Shown: positions 25,760 to 35,718, counted from the stretch's first letter. The stretch is DNA of 64,000 bases from Chitinophaga polysaccharea (GCF_902150045.1 NZ_CABFVU010000001.1:1860001-1924000); one strand, 5' to 3'. Program-made: numbers and translations. Notes: generated by a model not told the origin, from the letters alone.

Positions 25760-26668
25760 ATGCTGCTGAAACAGAGACTATCGCTCAGCCAGATCTTTTC
25801 CTTCACCTGGAAGGTGGATCTTATGCTGCTCGGATGTTGCACCCTGGTATATTTCCTCGACTCACGCTGGCTGGCAGCACATATCAATATTCCCATAGCT
25901 GTATCTACCGTGCTGGGTACAGCCATTGCCTTTTTTATAGGCTTCAACAACAACCAGGCATACGACCGCTGGTGGGAAGCCCGCAAAATATGGGGGGCAC
26001 TGGTAAACGATTCCCGCACCTGGAGCAGATCTGTACTCAATTATCCCTCCTACAATGCCTCCGCGGAAACTAAAGCCCTTTGCCGGCACATGATTTACCG
26101 GCACCTGGCTTTTGTATATGCCCTTAAAACCGCTCTCCGCAAACGGCCCGACGACTACTACACCCGCTACCTTACTACCGAAGAAATCGAAGAAGTACAA
26201 AAACAAAATAATATTCCCAATGCCATCCTGAACCTTCAAACCCGCGATCTTCAATACCTCAGAAACTCCGGCAGCATAGATGGCTTTACTTTCATAGAAC
26301 TGAACCAGCTCCTGGTAAAGTTCTGCGATTATATGGGCCAGTCGGAAAGGATCAGGAACACCATATTTCCTCCCAGCTATTTATATTTTACGAAGATGTT
26401 TATCTGGTTCTATGTGATCATGAATACGCTCATGATGACAGAATCCATCGGTGCATGGGCCATTCCCTTTGGATGGATGTTCGGCTTCGTTTTCCATGTT
26501 ACCCACCTGAACGGCATCACCCTCATGGATCCCTTTGATTTCCAGCCCCTGGCCATTCCGCTCGACAGCATCGCCCGGACCATTGAGATCAACGTTATCC
26601 AGCTCCTGGGAGATGAACCGGTGCCCGCCCCCGTACAGCCACGGCAGGATGGACTTTATGTTATGTAA
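25760..26668 (+). CDS. Bestrophin-like (UPF0187) membrane channel
   Basis: A 302-residue inner-membrane protein of the bestrophin family, which in bacteria forms pentameric, mostly cation-conducting channels. The family hallmark is the segment AFFIGFNNNQAYDRWWEARKIWG with the surrounding first two membrane spans. A cytoplasmic helical section and two further spans (YFTKMFIWFYVIMNTLM and WMFGFVFHVTHLNGITLMDPF) complete the pattern. Physiological ion and role are unknown. It stands 54 bases upstream of jetA on the same strand; a functional link is not known. Confidence 0.9.
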   Translation: MLLKQRLSLSQIFSFTWKVDLMLLGCCTLVYFLDSRWLAAHINIPIAVSTVLGTAIAFFIGFNNNQAYDRWWEARKIWGALVNDSRTWSRSVLNYPSYNASAETKALCRHMIYRHLAFVYALKTALRKRPDDYYTRYLTTEEIEEVQKQNNIPNAILNLQTRDLQYLRNSGSIDGFTFIELNQLLVKFCDYMGQSERIRNTIFPPSYLYFTKMFIWFYVIMNTLMMTESIGAWAIPFGWMFGFVFHVTHLNGITLMDPFDFQPLAIPLDSIARTIEINVIQLLGDEPVPAPVQPRQDGLYVM

Positions 26669-26695
26669 AACCAACAGGAAACGCATTCACTTTAT

Positions 26696-26713
26696 AATAC
26701 GTAATTCCGTATT
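26696..26713 (+). promoter_or_regulatory. Inverted repeat and promoter-like sequence before jetA
   Basis: AATACG, six bases, CGTATT form a short symmetric element immediately before TTTACATCC and the jetA ATG at 26723. The CGTATTTTTA segment is a near match to TAnnTTTG. It could be the jetA promoter with an operator. The match is weak. Confidence 0.3.
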
Positions 26714-26722
26714 TTTACATCC

Positions 26723-28186
26723 ATGACGTATGAACAATTATGTAATCTATATGCCCAGTCAGTTACCCTCAAGATACTACGGGCACGTAGCGCGCCAATG
26801 ATGTTGTCATTTTTTCATTACACATTCAAGGAAAAAAACCATACCACCATTTCCAATGTGGAACTGGTAACCCGTTTATCCGACTACCTCGGCGTAACCG
26901 GCTACCGCGCCACAGATGATGAAATAGACGCTACCAGCCTGCTTGAACACGATGATGTGAAAGCCAGGAAATATATCGATCAATGGAGCAATAAAGGCTT
27001 CCTCCGCAAATACCCCGACGACGACGGACTGGATATCCATGAGCTGAGCAGCGACATGGAAAAAGTAATGCACTGGGTATCCACCCTCCAGAAAAGAGAG
27101 TTTGTAGGCACGGAAAGCCGCTTCAAAGATATCTTCTCCAAACTCAAAGAACTGATAGATCAGAGCAATAAAAACCCGGAACAAAGGATCCAGGAACTGG
27201 AGAAAAAGAAATACGAAATAGAACAGGAAATAAAAGCCATCACTATCACCGGTAAAGTACAGGTATTTGATGATACCCAGATCAAGGAAAGGTTCTATGA
27301 CGTAAACCGCATGTCGCGCGAGCTCCTGAGTGATTTCAAGGAAGTGGAACAGAACTTTGAACAGATCACCCAGGAAATTTACCGCAAACAAAGCGAAAGA
27401 GACATCGCCAAAGGCGCTCTGCTGGCCTATACGCTCGACTCATTCGAAGCACTCCGCCAAAAAGACCAGGGCAAAAGCTTTTACTCATTCTGGCAATTCC
27501 TCATGGATGAAAATAAACAAACGGAAATGCAGCAGCTCATAGAAAAACTCTATAACCTGCTCGAAGAACGGAACATCGAATATAAAAATGACCGCTTCCT
27601 GAAAAAACTTAAACAATTCCTCCACGCCTCCGGCAAAAAAGTAATTGATGCCAACAAAAAACTGAGCGATAAACTCAGCCGCGTACTCAGCGAAAATAAT
27701 CTCACCGATCGCCGGAAAGCCCTGGAATTGATCAACGATATCAGGCAACTGGCCTTCCAATCGCTGGAAAACCCGCCGGGCGAGGAATTTTTTATAGAGA
27801 TAGAAAGCGATCCCGAAATAGACCTCCTCGACCGCTGGGATATGGCGGAAGAGAAAAAGCCCAACGTGGAAGTGGAATTTCCCGAAGGAATGGGTGGTAC
27901 CGAGTTTGACGATAATGACCTGAACGCATTATTCAACCATTTTAATATAGACCGCACCCTGCTGGAAAACCGTATTTCCACACAACTGGAAAACAAAAAG
28001 CAGGTTAGCCTGAAAGAACTGGTAGAAATTTATGGCGCCGAAAAAGGACTCACTGAGCTCATTACCTATTTTTCCATCGCCAGCCAGTCGGCTCACCACA
28101 TCATCCTGGAAACCCCGGATCCGGTAACGCTGGGCAACCGTACCATCAATATGCCGATGGTACTGTTCACAAATTCACAAAACTAA
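26723..28186 (+). CDS. jetA: Wadjet type I JetA (DUF3375, MukF-like kleisin)
   Basis: A 487-residue protein of the DUF3375 family, the first gene of type I Wadjet systems. JetA is the kleisin-like, MukF-related subunit that bridges the heads of the SMC-like JetC dimer. The N-terminus resembles a winged-helix module (MTYEQLCNLYAQSVTLKILR, about 1-80). A long charged coiled-coil region lies at about 130-330 (EQRIQELEKKKYEIEQEI), with a C-terminal globular part ending PDPVTLGNRTINMPMVLF. It is directly followed, four bases later, by the jetB-like gene. In working systems JetABC extrudes plasmid DNA and JetD cuts it. Confidence 0.9.
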   Translation: MTYEQLCNLYAQSVTLKILRARSAPMMLSFFHYTFKEKNHTTISNVELVTRLSDYLGVTGYRATDDEIDATSLLEHDDVKARKYIDQWSNKGFLRKYPDDDGLDIHELSSDMEKVMHWVSTLQKREFVGTESRFKDIFSKLKELIDQSNKNPEQRIQELEKKKYEIEQEIKAITITGKVQVFDDTQIKERFYDVNRMSRELLSDFKEVEQNFEQITQEIYRKQSERDIAKGALLAYTLDSFEALRQKDQGKSFYSFWQFLMDENKQTEMQQLIEKLYNLLEERNIEYKNDRFLKKLKQFLHASGKKVIDANKKLSDKLSRVLSENNLTDRRKALELINDIRQLAFQSLENPPGEEFFIEIESDPEIDLLDRWDMAEEKKPNVEVEFPEGMGGTEFDDNDLNALFNHFNIDRTLLENRISTQLENKKQVSLKELVEIYGAEKGLTELITYFSIASQSAHHIILETPDPVTLGNRTINMPMVLFTNSQN

Positions 28187-28190
28187 TATC

Positions 28191-28781
28191 ATGGCCGAGA
28201 AAAATATATCTCCCTTTGCACACGTGTTTCTAAAACTCATGCAGGGACCTGTATACGAAGAAGATAAATCTTACTGGAAAGACCTGCTTGGATGGCAAAC
28301 AGAGCTCAGCAAATACCTGCAGCAAACAGGCCTGCAGCTGGTGGTAAATGAACCCGACGGCTTTGCACGCATCGTACAACCCGAAACTGATGATACCACC
28401 GATAAGCCATTGCCACGCCTCATGCGCAAAACCAGGCTCACTTACGAAGCCACCCTGCTATGCATCGTGCTTCGCGAAGCCCTCGATGAATTCGATATCC
28501 AGGGCAATGGTACCCGTCTTTTTATGACGCAGAAAGAAATCAAAGAAAGACTCGCTCTCTTCTTCAAAGAACGACACAACAAATCAAAACTGCTGAAAGA
28601 TCTCAACAAACCTATTAACAGCCTCTTAAATGTAGGCGTGCTGAAAGCTACCCGGGAAGACGCTGCCAATAAGGAACTGCATCAATACGAGGTAAAAAGG
28701 ATTATTAAAGCACTGGTGAATAACGAGAAACTGGAAGAAATAAAATCAAAATTAAAACTGCATGTCCACCCTGTTCAATAG
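28191..28781 (+). CDS. jetB: Wadjet type I JetB (DUF4194, MukE-like)
   Basis: A 196-residue DUF4194 protein, the MukE-like accessory subunit that binds the JetA kleisin. It has the family's helical winged-helix layout: FAHVFLKLMQGPVYEEDKSY at the start, then LPRLMRKTRLTYEATLLCIV and LREALDEFD in the centre, and a basic C-terminal helix. Its last 20 bases overlap jetC, so the two are almost certainly translated together. Length and gene order match type I Wadjet operons. Confidence 0.9.
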   Translation: MAEKNISPFAHVFLKLMQGPVYEEDKSYWKDLLGWQTELSKYLQQTGLQLVVNEPDGFARIVQPETDDTTDKPLPRLMRKTRLTYEATLLCIVLREALDEFDIQGNGTRLFMTQKEIKERLALFFKERHNKSKLLKDLNKPINSLLNVGVLKATREDAANKELHQYEVKRIIKALVNNEKLEEIKSKLKLHVHPVQ

Positions 28782-31700
28782 TGATTCAAAAGAAAGTGGA
28801 TTCCGGTTGCAATATTTTGAAATATACAACTGGGGCACTTTTCACAATAAAATATATCGCGTTAATACAAACGGAAATACTTCCCTGCTTACCGGCGCAA
28901 ACGGTAGCGGTAAAACCACCCTCATCGATGCCCTTCTGACTTTGCTGGTACCATCCGGCAAAAGGTTCTATAACCAGTCGTCCGGTACGGAGCAACGCCG
29001 CGACAGGGGAGAAGAATCCTACTTCTGGGGCTACTACGGTAAAACATTCTCCGAAGAATCCCAGCAATCAAAAACAGACCAGCTGCGTCATAAAGAAAAC
29101 AATCCCTACTCTGTGCTGCTGGCCTATTTTTACAACGCCGCCACCATGCACCAGATCACACTGGCACAGGTAAGATGGTACTCAGGGGAAATGAAACGCC
29201 AGTTCATTGTTTCTCCACACAAGCTCAATATCAACGAGCATTTCGGTAACGGGAAATTTGACGTGAAAGGCGACTGGAAAAAAAGATTGCGCCTCGAATT
29301 CCCAAAAACAGAAATCACCGACAGCTTTAAAGAATACGCAGCCCTGTTCAGTAATATCTTCGGATTGCGAAGTGAAAAGGCCCTGTCTCTCTTTAACCAA
29401 ACCGTTGGGATCAAAGTGCTCGGCGACCTAAACACGTTTATCCGTGGCCAGATGCTGGAAGAAACAGACAGCGAAAGCGAATTCCTGAAACTGCGTGAAA
29501 ACTATGATAGCTTACTCACCAGTCACCGCGCTATCCAGAAAGATGAAACCCAGCTGAAACTACTGGAACCCATCATTGAAAACCGTGCTGCCTGGCGGCA
29601 ATTGCAGGACAGGAACCGGGAACTGCAAATGCTCCAGGATCTCCTCCCTTCATGGTTCAATAAACAGGAAAAAGATATCCTGGAAAGGGAACTGGAATCT
29701 TTACAAAAAGAACAACAGATAACTACCCGCAACCTCGCCGGCATTAATGAACAACTACAGTCGCTTCACCTGCGTAAAGACGAACTGATAGCCCAGAAGG
29801 CGAATAACAGCGTGGATGAGCAACTGCGCTCTATAGAAAAATCCATCCATTACGAACAAAAAGCCATGGAGGCCAAACGTAATAAGATGGAGGAATACAA
29901 TATGCTCACAGACCGGCTGGAACTGGCTCCCAATCCTGATGAGCAACAGTTCCATGAAAATATTGCCGGCGCTGAGCAAATGAAAACGGCGCACGATAAA
30001 CAGCTGGAAACGATACAGGAAGAAATTTTTCATCATAAAAGCAGCCTGGCCGCCGAAAGATCACAGGTAACAAAACTGGAAGAAGAAATAGATTCTTTCC
30101 TTCACCGGAAAAATAATATTCCGTATGAACTGATCCGTATCCGTCAGCAGCTGGCAGATATGCTGGATATCCAGGAAGATGACCTGCCTTTTGCCGGTGA
30201 ACTGATAAGGGTGAAAGATGCAGAACTTCACTGGGAAAACGCCATTGAAAAAGTATTGCACAACTTCGGTTTGCGCCTCCTGGTACCGGAAGAATATATA
30301 CTGGACATCAACCGGTATATCAACTCCAACAACCTGCAAACCCGCCTCGTATATCACAAAGTGGAAGAGGAGAGTTATACCATGCTGCGGATGCCTTCCG
30401 AAAAGGAAAGCCTGTTGCAAAAAATAGAGATCAAACCAGGAACTATCTTCAAGGAATGGCTGCAAAACCAGTTGCTCGATCAGTTTGATTATACCTGTAC
30501 CGACGATATGGCGGTGTTTAACCGCTGCCGGAAAGCGGTTACATCCAACGGGCTAACGCGACAGGCTACACGCCATGAAAAAGACGATCGCCCCAACCGC
30601 TCCCAGCAAAACAATTATGTACTGGGATGGAACAATAAAAACAAATTACGCCTGTTAAAAGAACAACAAGAGGAATGCAATAGCATTATTGAAACACTGC
30701 AGCACAGTATTTCAAAACTGGAAGACAGCAGGAAAGCCATCGGCAATATCAATGCATTGCTGAATGCGTTGCTGTCGCTGCGCAACTACAATGAAATTAA
30801 CTGGCAAACCCATGCCGGTGTTATTGAATCCTTTGCGCGGGAAAAAGCAGCGCTGCTCAAAACCAGCGATAAATACCAGGTGATCTGCGATCAGCTGGAT
30901 GAAGTAGTGCTGCAAATACAGGAAAAAGAAAAGGAAAAGGAAAAAACACTGCAACAAAAAGGAAGCCTGGACGATAAGGCTGCGGAAAAGCTACGCCACT
31001 TCAACCAGCTGAAGGTAAATAAACTGGATGACATTTCGCTTCAATATGTGCTGGAATACCTTTCCGACCTGTCGCTGACCGAACCGGCTGAAACCACCAT
31101 TGAGCTGGCATCCTATCGCAAACGGGCTAATGATAATATGCAGGCCACCCTGCACGATGCCATGCGCCTCTCTGCAGAAAAAGAAGCGGAAATCACCCGG
31201 CAGCTGGCCGCCTTTGTAATGCCACCCAAAGCCATTCACGACGCCTTCCCCGACTGGCTGGGCGATGTAACGGACCTTCAGCCGCATGTGAAATACCTGG
31301 ACGAATTTACATCGCTGTATGAGCGCATTAAGTTCCAGCGGCTCATTGAGCACAAGGAACGGTTCCGTAAATATATGGACACCAGTATGCTCAACGCCAT
31401 CACCAACTACCGGGCATGGATATACGGACAGGAAGACCTTATCCGCGAAGTAATGGAAGACCTGAACGAACCGTTGCGCAACATCACCTTTAATAAAAAC
31501 CCGGATACCTACCTCCAGCTGGAATGCCGCCATGTACGCGATGTGGAGATCCGCAACTTCAAAGAAAAACTCAGCAACGCAGTACCGGATTCCTACAAAT
31601 ATCAGCTCGAAAAAGATGAAGCTTACGGCGATCAGCTGTTTGAAAATATCAAACTGCTCATCACTGAACTGCAGCAAAATGAAACATGGCGCCGCAAAGT

Positions 31701-32151
31701 AACAGATGTGCGCAACTGGCTCGACTTCGGCGCTAAAGAATTTTATGTGGCAGATAATAAGGCATTCAAATATTATGAAGATACTGCCAGTCTTTCCGGT
31801 GGTGAAAAAGCACAGTTCACCTACACCATCCTTGGTGCAGCCATTGCCTACCAGTTTGGTATCAATGAAGCCAACCGCCAGCACCGTAGCCTGCGCTTCA
31901 TTACGGTGGATGAAGCCTTCAGCAAGCTGGATCCTGAAAAAAGCCACTACCTTATGGAATATTGCGGACAACTGAACCTGCAGTTACTGGTAGTAACGCC
32001 ACTGGACAAACTGAATATTGCAGAGCCTTACATTCATGCCTGTCACTTTGTGGCGAATAAGAACAAACGCGACTCCGTGGTATACAACTTCACCATGGAA
32101 GAGTACCGCGAAAGGAAGCAGGAGTTCGAGTCAATGGCGGCGCTGTCCTGA
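28762..32151 (+). CDS. jetC: Wadjet type I JetC (SMC/MukB-like ATPase)
   Basis: An 1129-residue SMC-like ATPase that, with JetA and JetB, extrudes loops of small circular DNA. The Walker A motif GANGSGKTT is at 45-53. The ABC signature LSGGEKAQ is near 1011-1018. Walker B is LRFITVDE at 1044-1051, followed by the D-loop SKLD. Between the head halves lie two long coiled-coil arms (about 285-470 and 640-760) around a hinge-like segment near 480-600. The catalytic residues look intact, so the gene appears functional. In standard operons jetD follows at once; here the next sequence is a dehydrogenase pseudogene. Confidence 0.93.
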   Translation: MSTLFNSDSKESGFRLQYFEIYNWGTFHNKIYRVNTNGNTSLLTGANGSGKTTLIDALLTLLVPSGKRFYNQSSGTEQRRDRGEESYFWGYYGKTFSEESQQSKTDQLRHKENNPYSVLLAYFYNAATMHQITLAQVRWYSGEMKRQFIVSPHKLNINEHFGNGKFDVKGDWKKRLRLEFPKTEITDSFKEYAALFSNIFGLRSEKALSLFNQTVGIKVLGDLNTFIRGQMLEETDSESEFLKLRENYDSLLTSHRAIQKDETQLKLLEPIIENRAAWRQLQDRNRELQMLQDLLPSWFNKQEKDILERELESLQKEQQITTRNLAGINEQLQSLHLRKDELIAQKANNSVDEQLRSIEKSIHYEQKAMEAKRNKMEEYNMLTDRLELAPNPDEQQFHENIAGAEQMKTAHDKQLETIQEEIFHHKSSLAAERSQVTKLEEEIDSFLHRKNNIPYELIRIRQQLADMLDIQEDDLPFAGELIRVKDAELHWENAIEKVLHNFGLRLLVPEEYILDINRYINSNNLQTRLVYHKVEEESYTMLRMPSEKESLLQKIEIKPGTIFKEWLQNQLLDQFDYTCTDDMAVFNRCRKAVTSNGLTRQATRHEKDDRPNRSQQNNYVLGWNNKNKLRLLKEQQEECNSIIETLQHSISKLEDSRKAIGNINALLNALLSLRNYNEINWQTHAGVIESFAREKAALLKTSDKYQVICDQLDEVVLQIQEKEKEKEKTLQQKGSLDDKAAEKLRHFNQLKVNKLDDISLQYVLEYLSDLSLTEPAETTIELASYRKRANDNMQATLHDAMRLSAEKEAEITRQLAAFVMPPKAIHDAFPDWLGDVTDLQPHVKYLDEFTSLYERIKFQRLIEHKERFRKYMDTSMLNAITNYRAWIYGQEDLIREVMEDLNEPLRNITFNKNPDTYLQLECRHVRDVEIRNFKEKLSNAVPDSYKYQLEKDEAYGDQLFENIKLLITELQQNETWRRKVTDVRNWLDFGAKEFYVADNKAFKYYEDTASLSGGEKAQFTYTILGAAIAYQFGINEANRQHRSLRFITVDEAFSKLDPEKSHYLMEYCGQLNLQLLVVTPLDKLNIAEPYIHACHFVANKNKRDSVVYNFTMEEYRERKQEFESMAALS

Positions 32152-32202
32152 GCGGAAAGATCGCCTTCGGCGATGCGAAATTTGTCTTGGAACACTGATT
32201 AG

Positions 32203-32815
32203 GCTGATTTAAGCAGCGTGGAAGCCGCTACATTACCTGTTGCCGGCGTTACTGCGTGGACAGGCCTCATGGCCGGCATCAAAGCCGGGCAAACAGTGCT
32301 CAAGGCACCGGCGGCGTATCCCTTTTTGCAATGCAAATAGCATTGGCAGCGGGCGCCAAAGTGATTACCACCAGCAGTCATCCGGATAAACTGAAAAATT
32401 AAAGGATCTGGGCGCACATGAAGTGATCGACTATAAAAAGTATCCCGCCTGGCACGAAGAAGTAAAACGTATCACCGGCGGAGAAGGCGTGCATGCTACT
32501 CTGGATATTGCCGGCGCCGCCACCATTGTCAATTCCGTGAAATCCGCCGGATTCAATGGCTTTGTAGGATTGGTGGGCTTTATTGCAGGCGCTCAGCTCC
32601 CGCTCGACCTGTTCACCATAGTAGGCAGCTATATCAGGTTACAGGGATATTCTGTAGGCGGCCTGAGAAGTTTCCTGGAGCTGGCTGCCGCGGTGGAAAC
32701 AAACAACATTCACCCGGTAATAGACAGTGTATTCCCTGTAAGCCTGGCGCAGGAAGCATTTAAGCACATGGGAAGTGGTAATTATTTTGGAAAAGTGGTA
32801 ATAGAAATGAAATAA
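32203..32815 (+). pseudogene. Truncated, frameshifted zinc-type alcohol/quinone dehydrogenase
   Basis: Remains of an NAD(P)-dependent medium-chain dehydrogenase. Homology starts abruptly near 32203 with ADLSSVEAATLPVAGVTAW, so roughly the first 125 residues, including the GroES-like catalytic domain, are missing. The Rossmann motif GTGGVSLFA is in a different frame from the preceding VL (a small deletion near 32301). A second shift near 32400 looks like loss of one base from an A run before LKDLGAHEVIDY. The rest runs open to the stop at 32815. It starts about 50 bases after jetC, where jetD would be expected, suggesting a deletion junction. Confidence 0.85.
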
Positions 32816-32830
32816 AGTAGCAGACATATA

Positions 32831-32856
32831 AACGTCCTGCTCCTCAGCAGGACGTT
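32831..32856. terminator. Hairpin after the dehydrogenase pseudogene
   Basis: AACGTCCTGCT, loop CCTC, AGCAGGACGTT form a perfect 11-pair stem. There is no strong T tract, but the position (15 bases after the pseudogene stop) suggests a terminator. Confidence 0.6.
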
Positions 32857-33004
32857 ATATCAAGTAAACCATTACACTAAAATTATTGTTTCAAGATAGT
32901 GAAAACAAGTGGAAAAACAGGATTATTAACTTGTTAAGGTGATGATAACATTATATTTTTATCAATACATGACAAACATCAGTTTCATGGATATCTTCAC
33001 CCGC

Positions 33005-33012
33005 TACCTTTG
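33005..33012 (+). promoter_or_regulatory. Putative -7 promoter element for cydAB
   Basis: TACCTTTG, an exact TAnnTTTG match, ends 18 bases before the cydA ATG. The preceding AT-rich 80 bases are a plausible regulatory region. I could not identify a convincing Fnr-type palindrome. Confidence 0.5.
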
Positions 33013-33030
33013 CATCAATAATTGAATATT

Positions 33031-34422
33031 ATGCCTTCAGTAGAAATACTATCCAGGATACAGTTTGCGTTTACCATTGCCTTCCATTACATCTATCCCC
33101 CGCTGAGCATAGGACTGGGACTATGCCTTGTGATTATGGAAGGCCTCTACCTTAAAACGGGTTTATCGCTCTATAAGGATATCACACGATTCTGGATTAA
33201 GATATTTGCATTGATCTTCGGGATCGGTGTAGCCACGGGCATTGTAATGGAATTTGAATTTGGCACCAACTGGGCCACCTATTCACATTATGTAGGTGAC
33301 ATTTTCGGAAGCGCGCTCGCAGCGGAAGGTATTTTTGCCTTTGCCATGGAGTCCGCCTTCCTTGGCGTATTATTATTTGGCTGGAACCGTGTTCATAAAG
33401 GCGTCCACTTCTTTTCTACCTGTATGGTGGCGCTGGGCTCCATCTTCTCCGCATTGTGGATCGTTATTGCCAATTCCTGGCAGCAAACGCCGGCGGGCTA
33501 CCGCATAGAAGGCCATGACCTGCAGGCACGCGCAGTAGTCACTGATTTCTGGGAAATGGTACTGAACCCCTCTTCGGTCGATAGGTTCTCACATGTGATC
33601 ATCGGCTCTTTCCTGGCAGGCGCTTTCCTGGTAATGAGCGTAGGGGCCTGGTATGTTCTCAGGAACCTTCATGCAAAACATGCGCAGGCCATGTTCAAAG
33701 TAGGTCTTGGCGTAGCCGCTATTGCAGCGCTGATGCAGCTTTTTACCGGCCACCGGTCTGCGCATTACGTAAGTAAATACCAACCTGCCAAACTCGCTGC
33801 CATGGAAGGCCATTACGATAGTTCCGCAGTGGCGCCCATGTATATTGTAGGTTGGGTAGATAATAAAAATGAAAAAACAACCGGTATAAAAATCCCCGGA
33901 GGACTTTCCTTCCTTACCCATGGCAGTTTCTCCGCCCCGGTAGAAGGTTTGAGGGCTACGCCGAAAGCAGACAGGCCCCGTGCGGTCAACTTCGTGTTCC
34001 AGATGTATCACATTATGATCACTATTGGCATGATCCTCATAGGGCTTACGCTTCTGGCGGTTTTTCTTTTATGGAGAAAGAAGCTGTTTAACCAGCGCTG
34101 GCTGATGATCATTTTTGCATGGGCAGTATTGTTACCGCAAATAGCCAACCAGGTAGGATGGTATGCGGCCGAAGTAGGACGCCAGCCCTGGGTAGTATAT
34201 AAATTATTACGCACCTCCGATGCACTATCGCGCAAAGTAACGGCAGACCAGGTGATGTTCTCACTCATCCTGTTTACACTGGTATATATCCTGCTATTTA
34301 CCCTGTTCATTTATTTGCTGACCCGTAAAATACAGCATGGGCCTGATGTTTCAGAGAACGCAGAAATAGAATACGACGGTTATTATCACGATAATATCAC
34401 TTACCATCCAACTAAATTATAA
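33031..34422 (+). CDS. cydA: Cytochrome bd oxidase subunit I
   Basis: The haem-bearing subunit of the inner-membrane quinol oxidase that reduces oxygen to water, used mainly at low oxygen. The 463-residue protein has about nine membrane spans and the conserved N-terminus [20 protein letters not shown], with His19 at the haem b595/d-side ligand position of E. coli CydA. The segment [20 protein letters not shown] and the short Q-loop (no long C-terminal insertion) are typical of the Bacteroidota form. The ATG at 33031 follows a promoter element; a TTG three codons earlier is less likely. cydB follows after three bases. Confidence 0.94.
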   Translation: MPSVEILSRIQFAFTIAFHYIYPPLSIGLGLCLVIMEGLYLKTGLSLYKDITRFWIKIFALIFGIGVATGIVMEFEFGTNWATYSHYVGDIFGSALAAEGIFAFAMESAFLGVLLFGWNRVHKGVHFFSTCMVALGSIFSALWIVIANSWQQTPAGYRIEGHDLQARAVVTDFWEMVLNPSSVDRFSHVIIGSFLAGAFLVMSVGAWYVLRNLHAKHAQAMFKVGLGVAAIAALMQLFTGHRSAHYVSKYQPAKLAAMEGHYDSSAVAPMYIVGWVDNKNEKTTGIKIPGGLSFLTHGSFSAPVEGLRATPKADRPRAVNFVFQMYHIMITIGMILIGLTLLAVFLLWRKKLFNQRWLMIIFAWAVLLPQIANQVGWYAAEVGRQPWVVYKLLRTSDALSRKVTADQVMFSLILFTLVYILLFTLFIYLLTRKIQHGPDVSENAEIEYDGYYHDNITYHPTKL

Positions 34423-34425
34423 CTC

Positions 34426-35460
34426 ATGGAAACAATTCTCGGACTGGACCTTCCCACCTGGTGGTTTTTGGTGATTGGCGGATTGATCACCGGTTATGGC
34501 GTGTTGGATGGCTTCGACCTGGGTGCAGGCGCTTTACACCTGTTCTTTAATAAAGAAGAAAGCCGCCGCCTGGTGCTTAATGCAATAGGACCTGTATGGG
34601 ACGGAAATGAAGTATGGCTGGTAATTGCAGGCGGCGCCTTGTTTGCCGGTTTCCCGCTGGTATACGGCGTAGTACTGTCTACCTTCTATATTCCCTTTAT
34701 GTTGTTTCTCGTAGTCCTCATTTTCAGGGCTATTTCCATAGAATTCAGAAGCAAGGAGCCCTGGTTATGGTGGCGTAAAATGTGGGACATCAGTTATACC
34801 GTGTCCAGCACCAGCATCACCTTGCTGCTGGGTTTAGTACTGGGCAACCTCATTCATGGGCTTCCTATCAATAAGGAACACGAATTTACCGGCACACTGC
34901 TTACCTTTTTTAACCCGTATGCCATACTGATTGCTTTTACCACCCTTTCACTATTTATGCTGCACGGCTCCATTTACCTGGTAATGAAAACGGAGAACAG
35001 GCTGTATGCCAAGCTCACGGTGATTGTGAACAACTGCAGCAAATTCTTTATCCTCTGTTTTATCCTAACGTCAATGGCTACCCTTATATATGTTCCCCAT
35101 ATGACGCACCAGTTTAAATCACATCCGCAGCTGTTCCTGTTACCCATGCTGGCAGTGCTGATCCTGCTGAACATCAAAAGGAATGTAGATGCCCGCAGGT
35201 ACTACACGGCCTTTCTCTATTCCTCTGTTATTACGGCCTGTCTGCTCATCCTGTTCGCAGTAGGGCTGTACCCCAACATTGTTATATCTACCACAGATCC
35301 GGCATATAGTATCAGCATTTATGCGGCAGCGTCTTCTGTTAAATCATTGAAAATTATGCTGCTGATTGCAGCTATAGGCACTCCTATGGTCATCGGGTAT
35401 ACTACTTTCTTATTCTGGACATTCCGGGGTAAGGTGAAGCTGAACGAGATGAGCTATTAA
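34426..35460 (+). CDS. cydB: Cytochrome bd oxidase subunit II
   Basis: The partner membrane subunit of CydA, 344 residues with eight or nine spans. The conserved start TWWFLVIGGLITGYGVLDGFDLGAGAL and the following IGPVWDGNEVWLV are diagnostic of CydB. The three-base gap after cydA indicates one operon. No CydX-like small gene or cydCD transporter genes were seen here, so haem-loading functions must be encoded elsewhere. A weak hairpin follows. Confidence 0.95.
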   Translation: METILGLDLPTWWFLVIGGLITGYGVLDGFDLGAGALHLFFNKEESRRLVLNAIGPVWDGNEVWLVIAGGALFAGFPLVYGVVLSTFYIPFMLFLVVLIFRAISIEFRSKEPWLWWRKMWDISYTVSSTSITLLLGLVLGNLIHGLPINKEHEFTGTLLTFFNPYAILIAFTTLSLFMLHGSIYLVMKTENRLYAKLTVIVNNCSKFFILCFILTSMATLIYVPHMTHQFKSHPQLFLLPMLAVLILLNIKRNVDARRYYTAFLYSSVITACLLILFAVGLYPNIVISTTDPAYSISIYAAASSVKSLKIMLLIAAIGTPMVIGYTTFLFWTFRGKVKLNEMSY

Positions 35461-35488
35461 ATCCCGCAGGATCAGGCTAAAAAAACAG

Positions 35489-35512
35489 GTCCCCGCAAGA
35501 AATTGCAGGGAC
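35489..35512 (+). terminator. Probable terminator after cydB
   Basis: GTCCCCGCAA, loop GAAA, TTGCAGGGAC form a ten-position stem with one C-A mismatch, 29 bases after the cydB stop. The T tract is weak. Confidence 0.4.
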
Positions 35513-35718
35513 TTACCATTTAACCTATATTCTGTACTGTAGCATTGTGTTGATGATCTCCCGAAAGTCGCCAGTTGTCATTTTCCCGGTATCCCATCTT
35601 TTATCAGGAGATGTACATATTTAAGACCATCTACTTTGATAAAAGTTTAACCGGTTTAAAAAAATTTCTGAAAATAATTCCGGGAAGCCGAAATTAGTGC
35701 TCAGAATTGAATACTTCC

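Noticed and set aside
30991..31971. Long open frame (about 326 codons) on the minus strand inside jetC
   Set aside because: It lies wholly opposite a well-supported SMC-type ATPase gene and its product has no motif; it is a by-product of jetC codon use.
32152..33030. Possible jetD downstream of jetC
   Set aside because: Every readable segment matches a medium-chain dehydrogenase or non-coding sequence; no DUF3322 or TOPRIM-like pattern was found.
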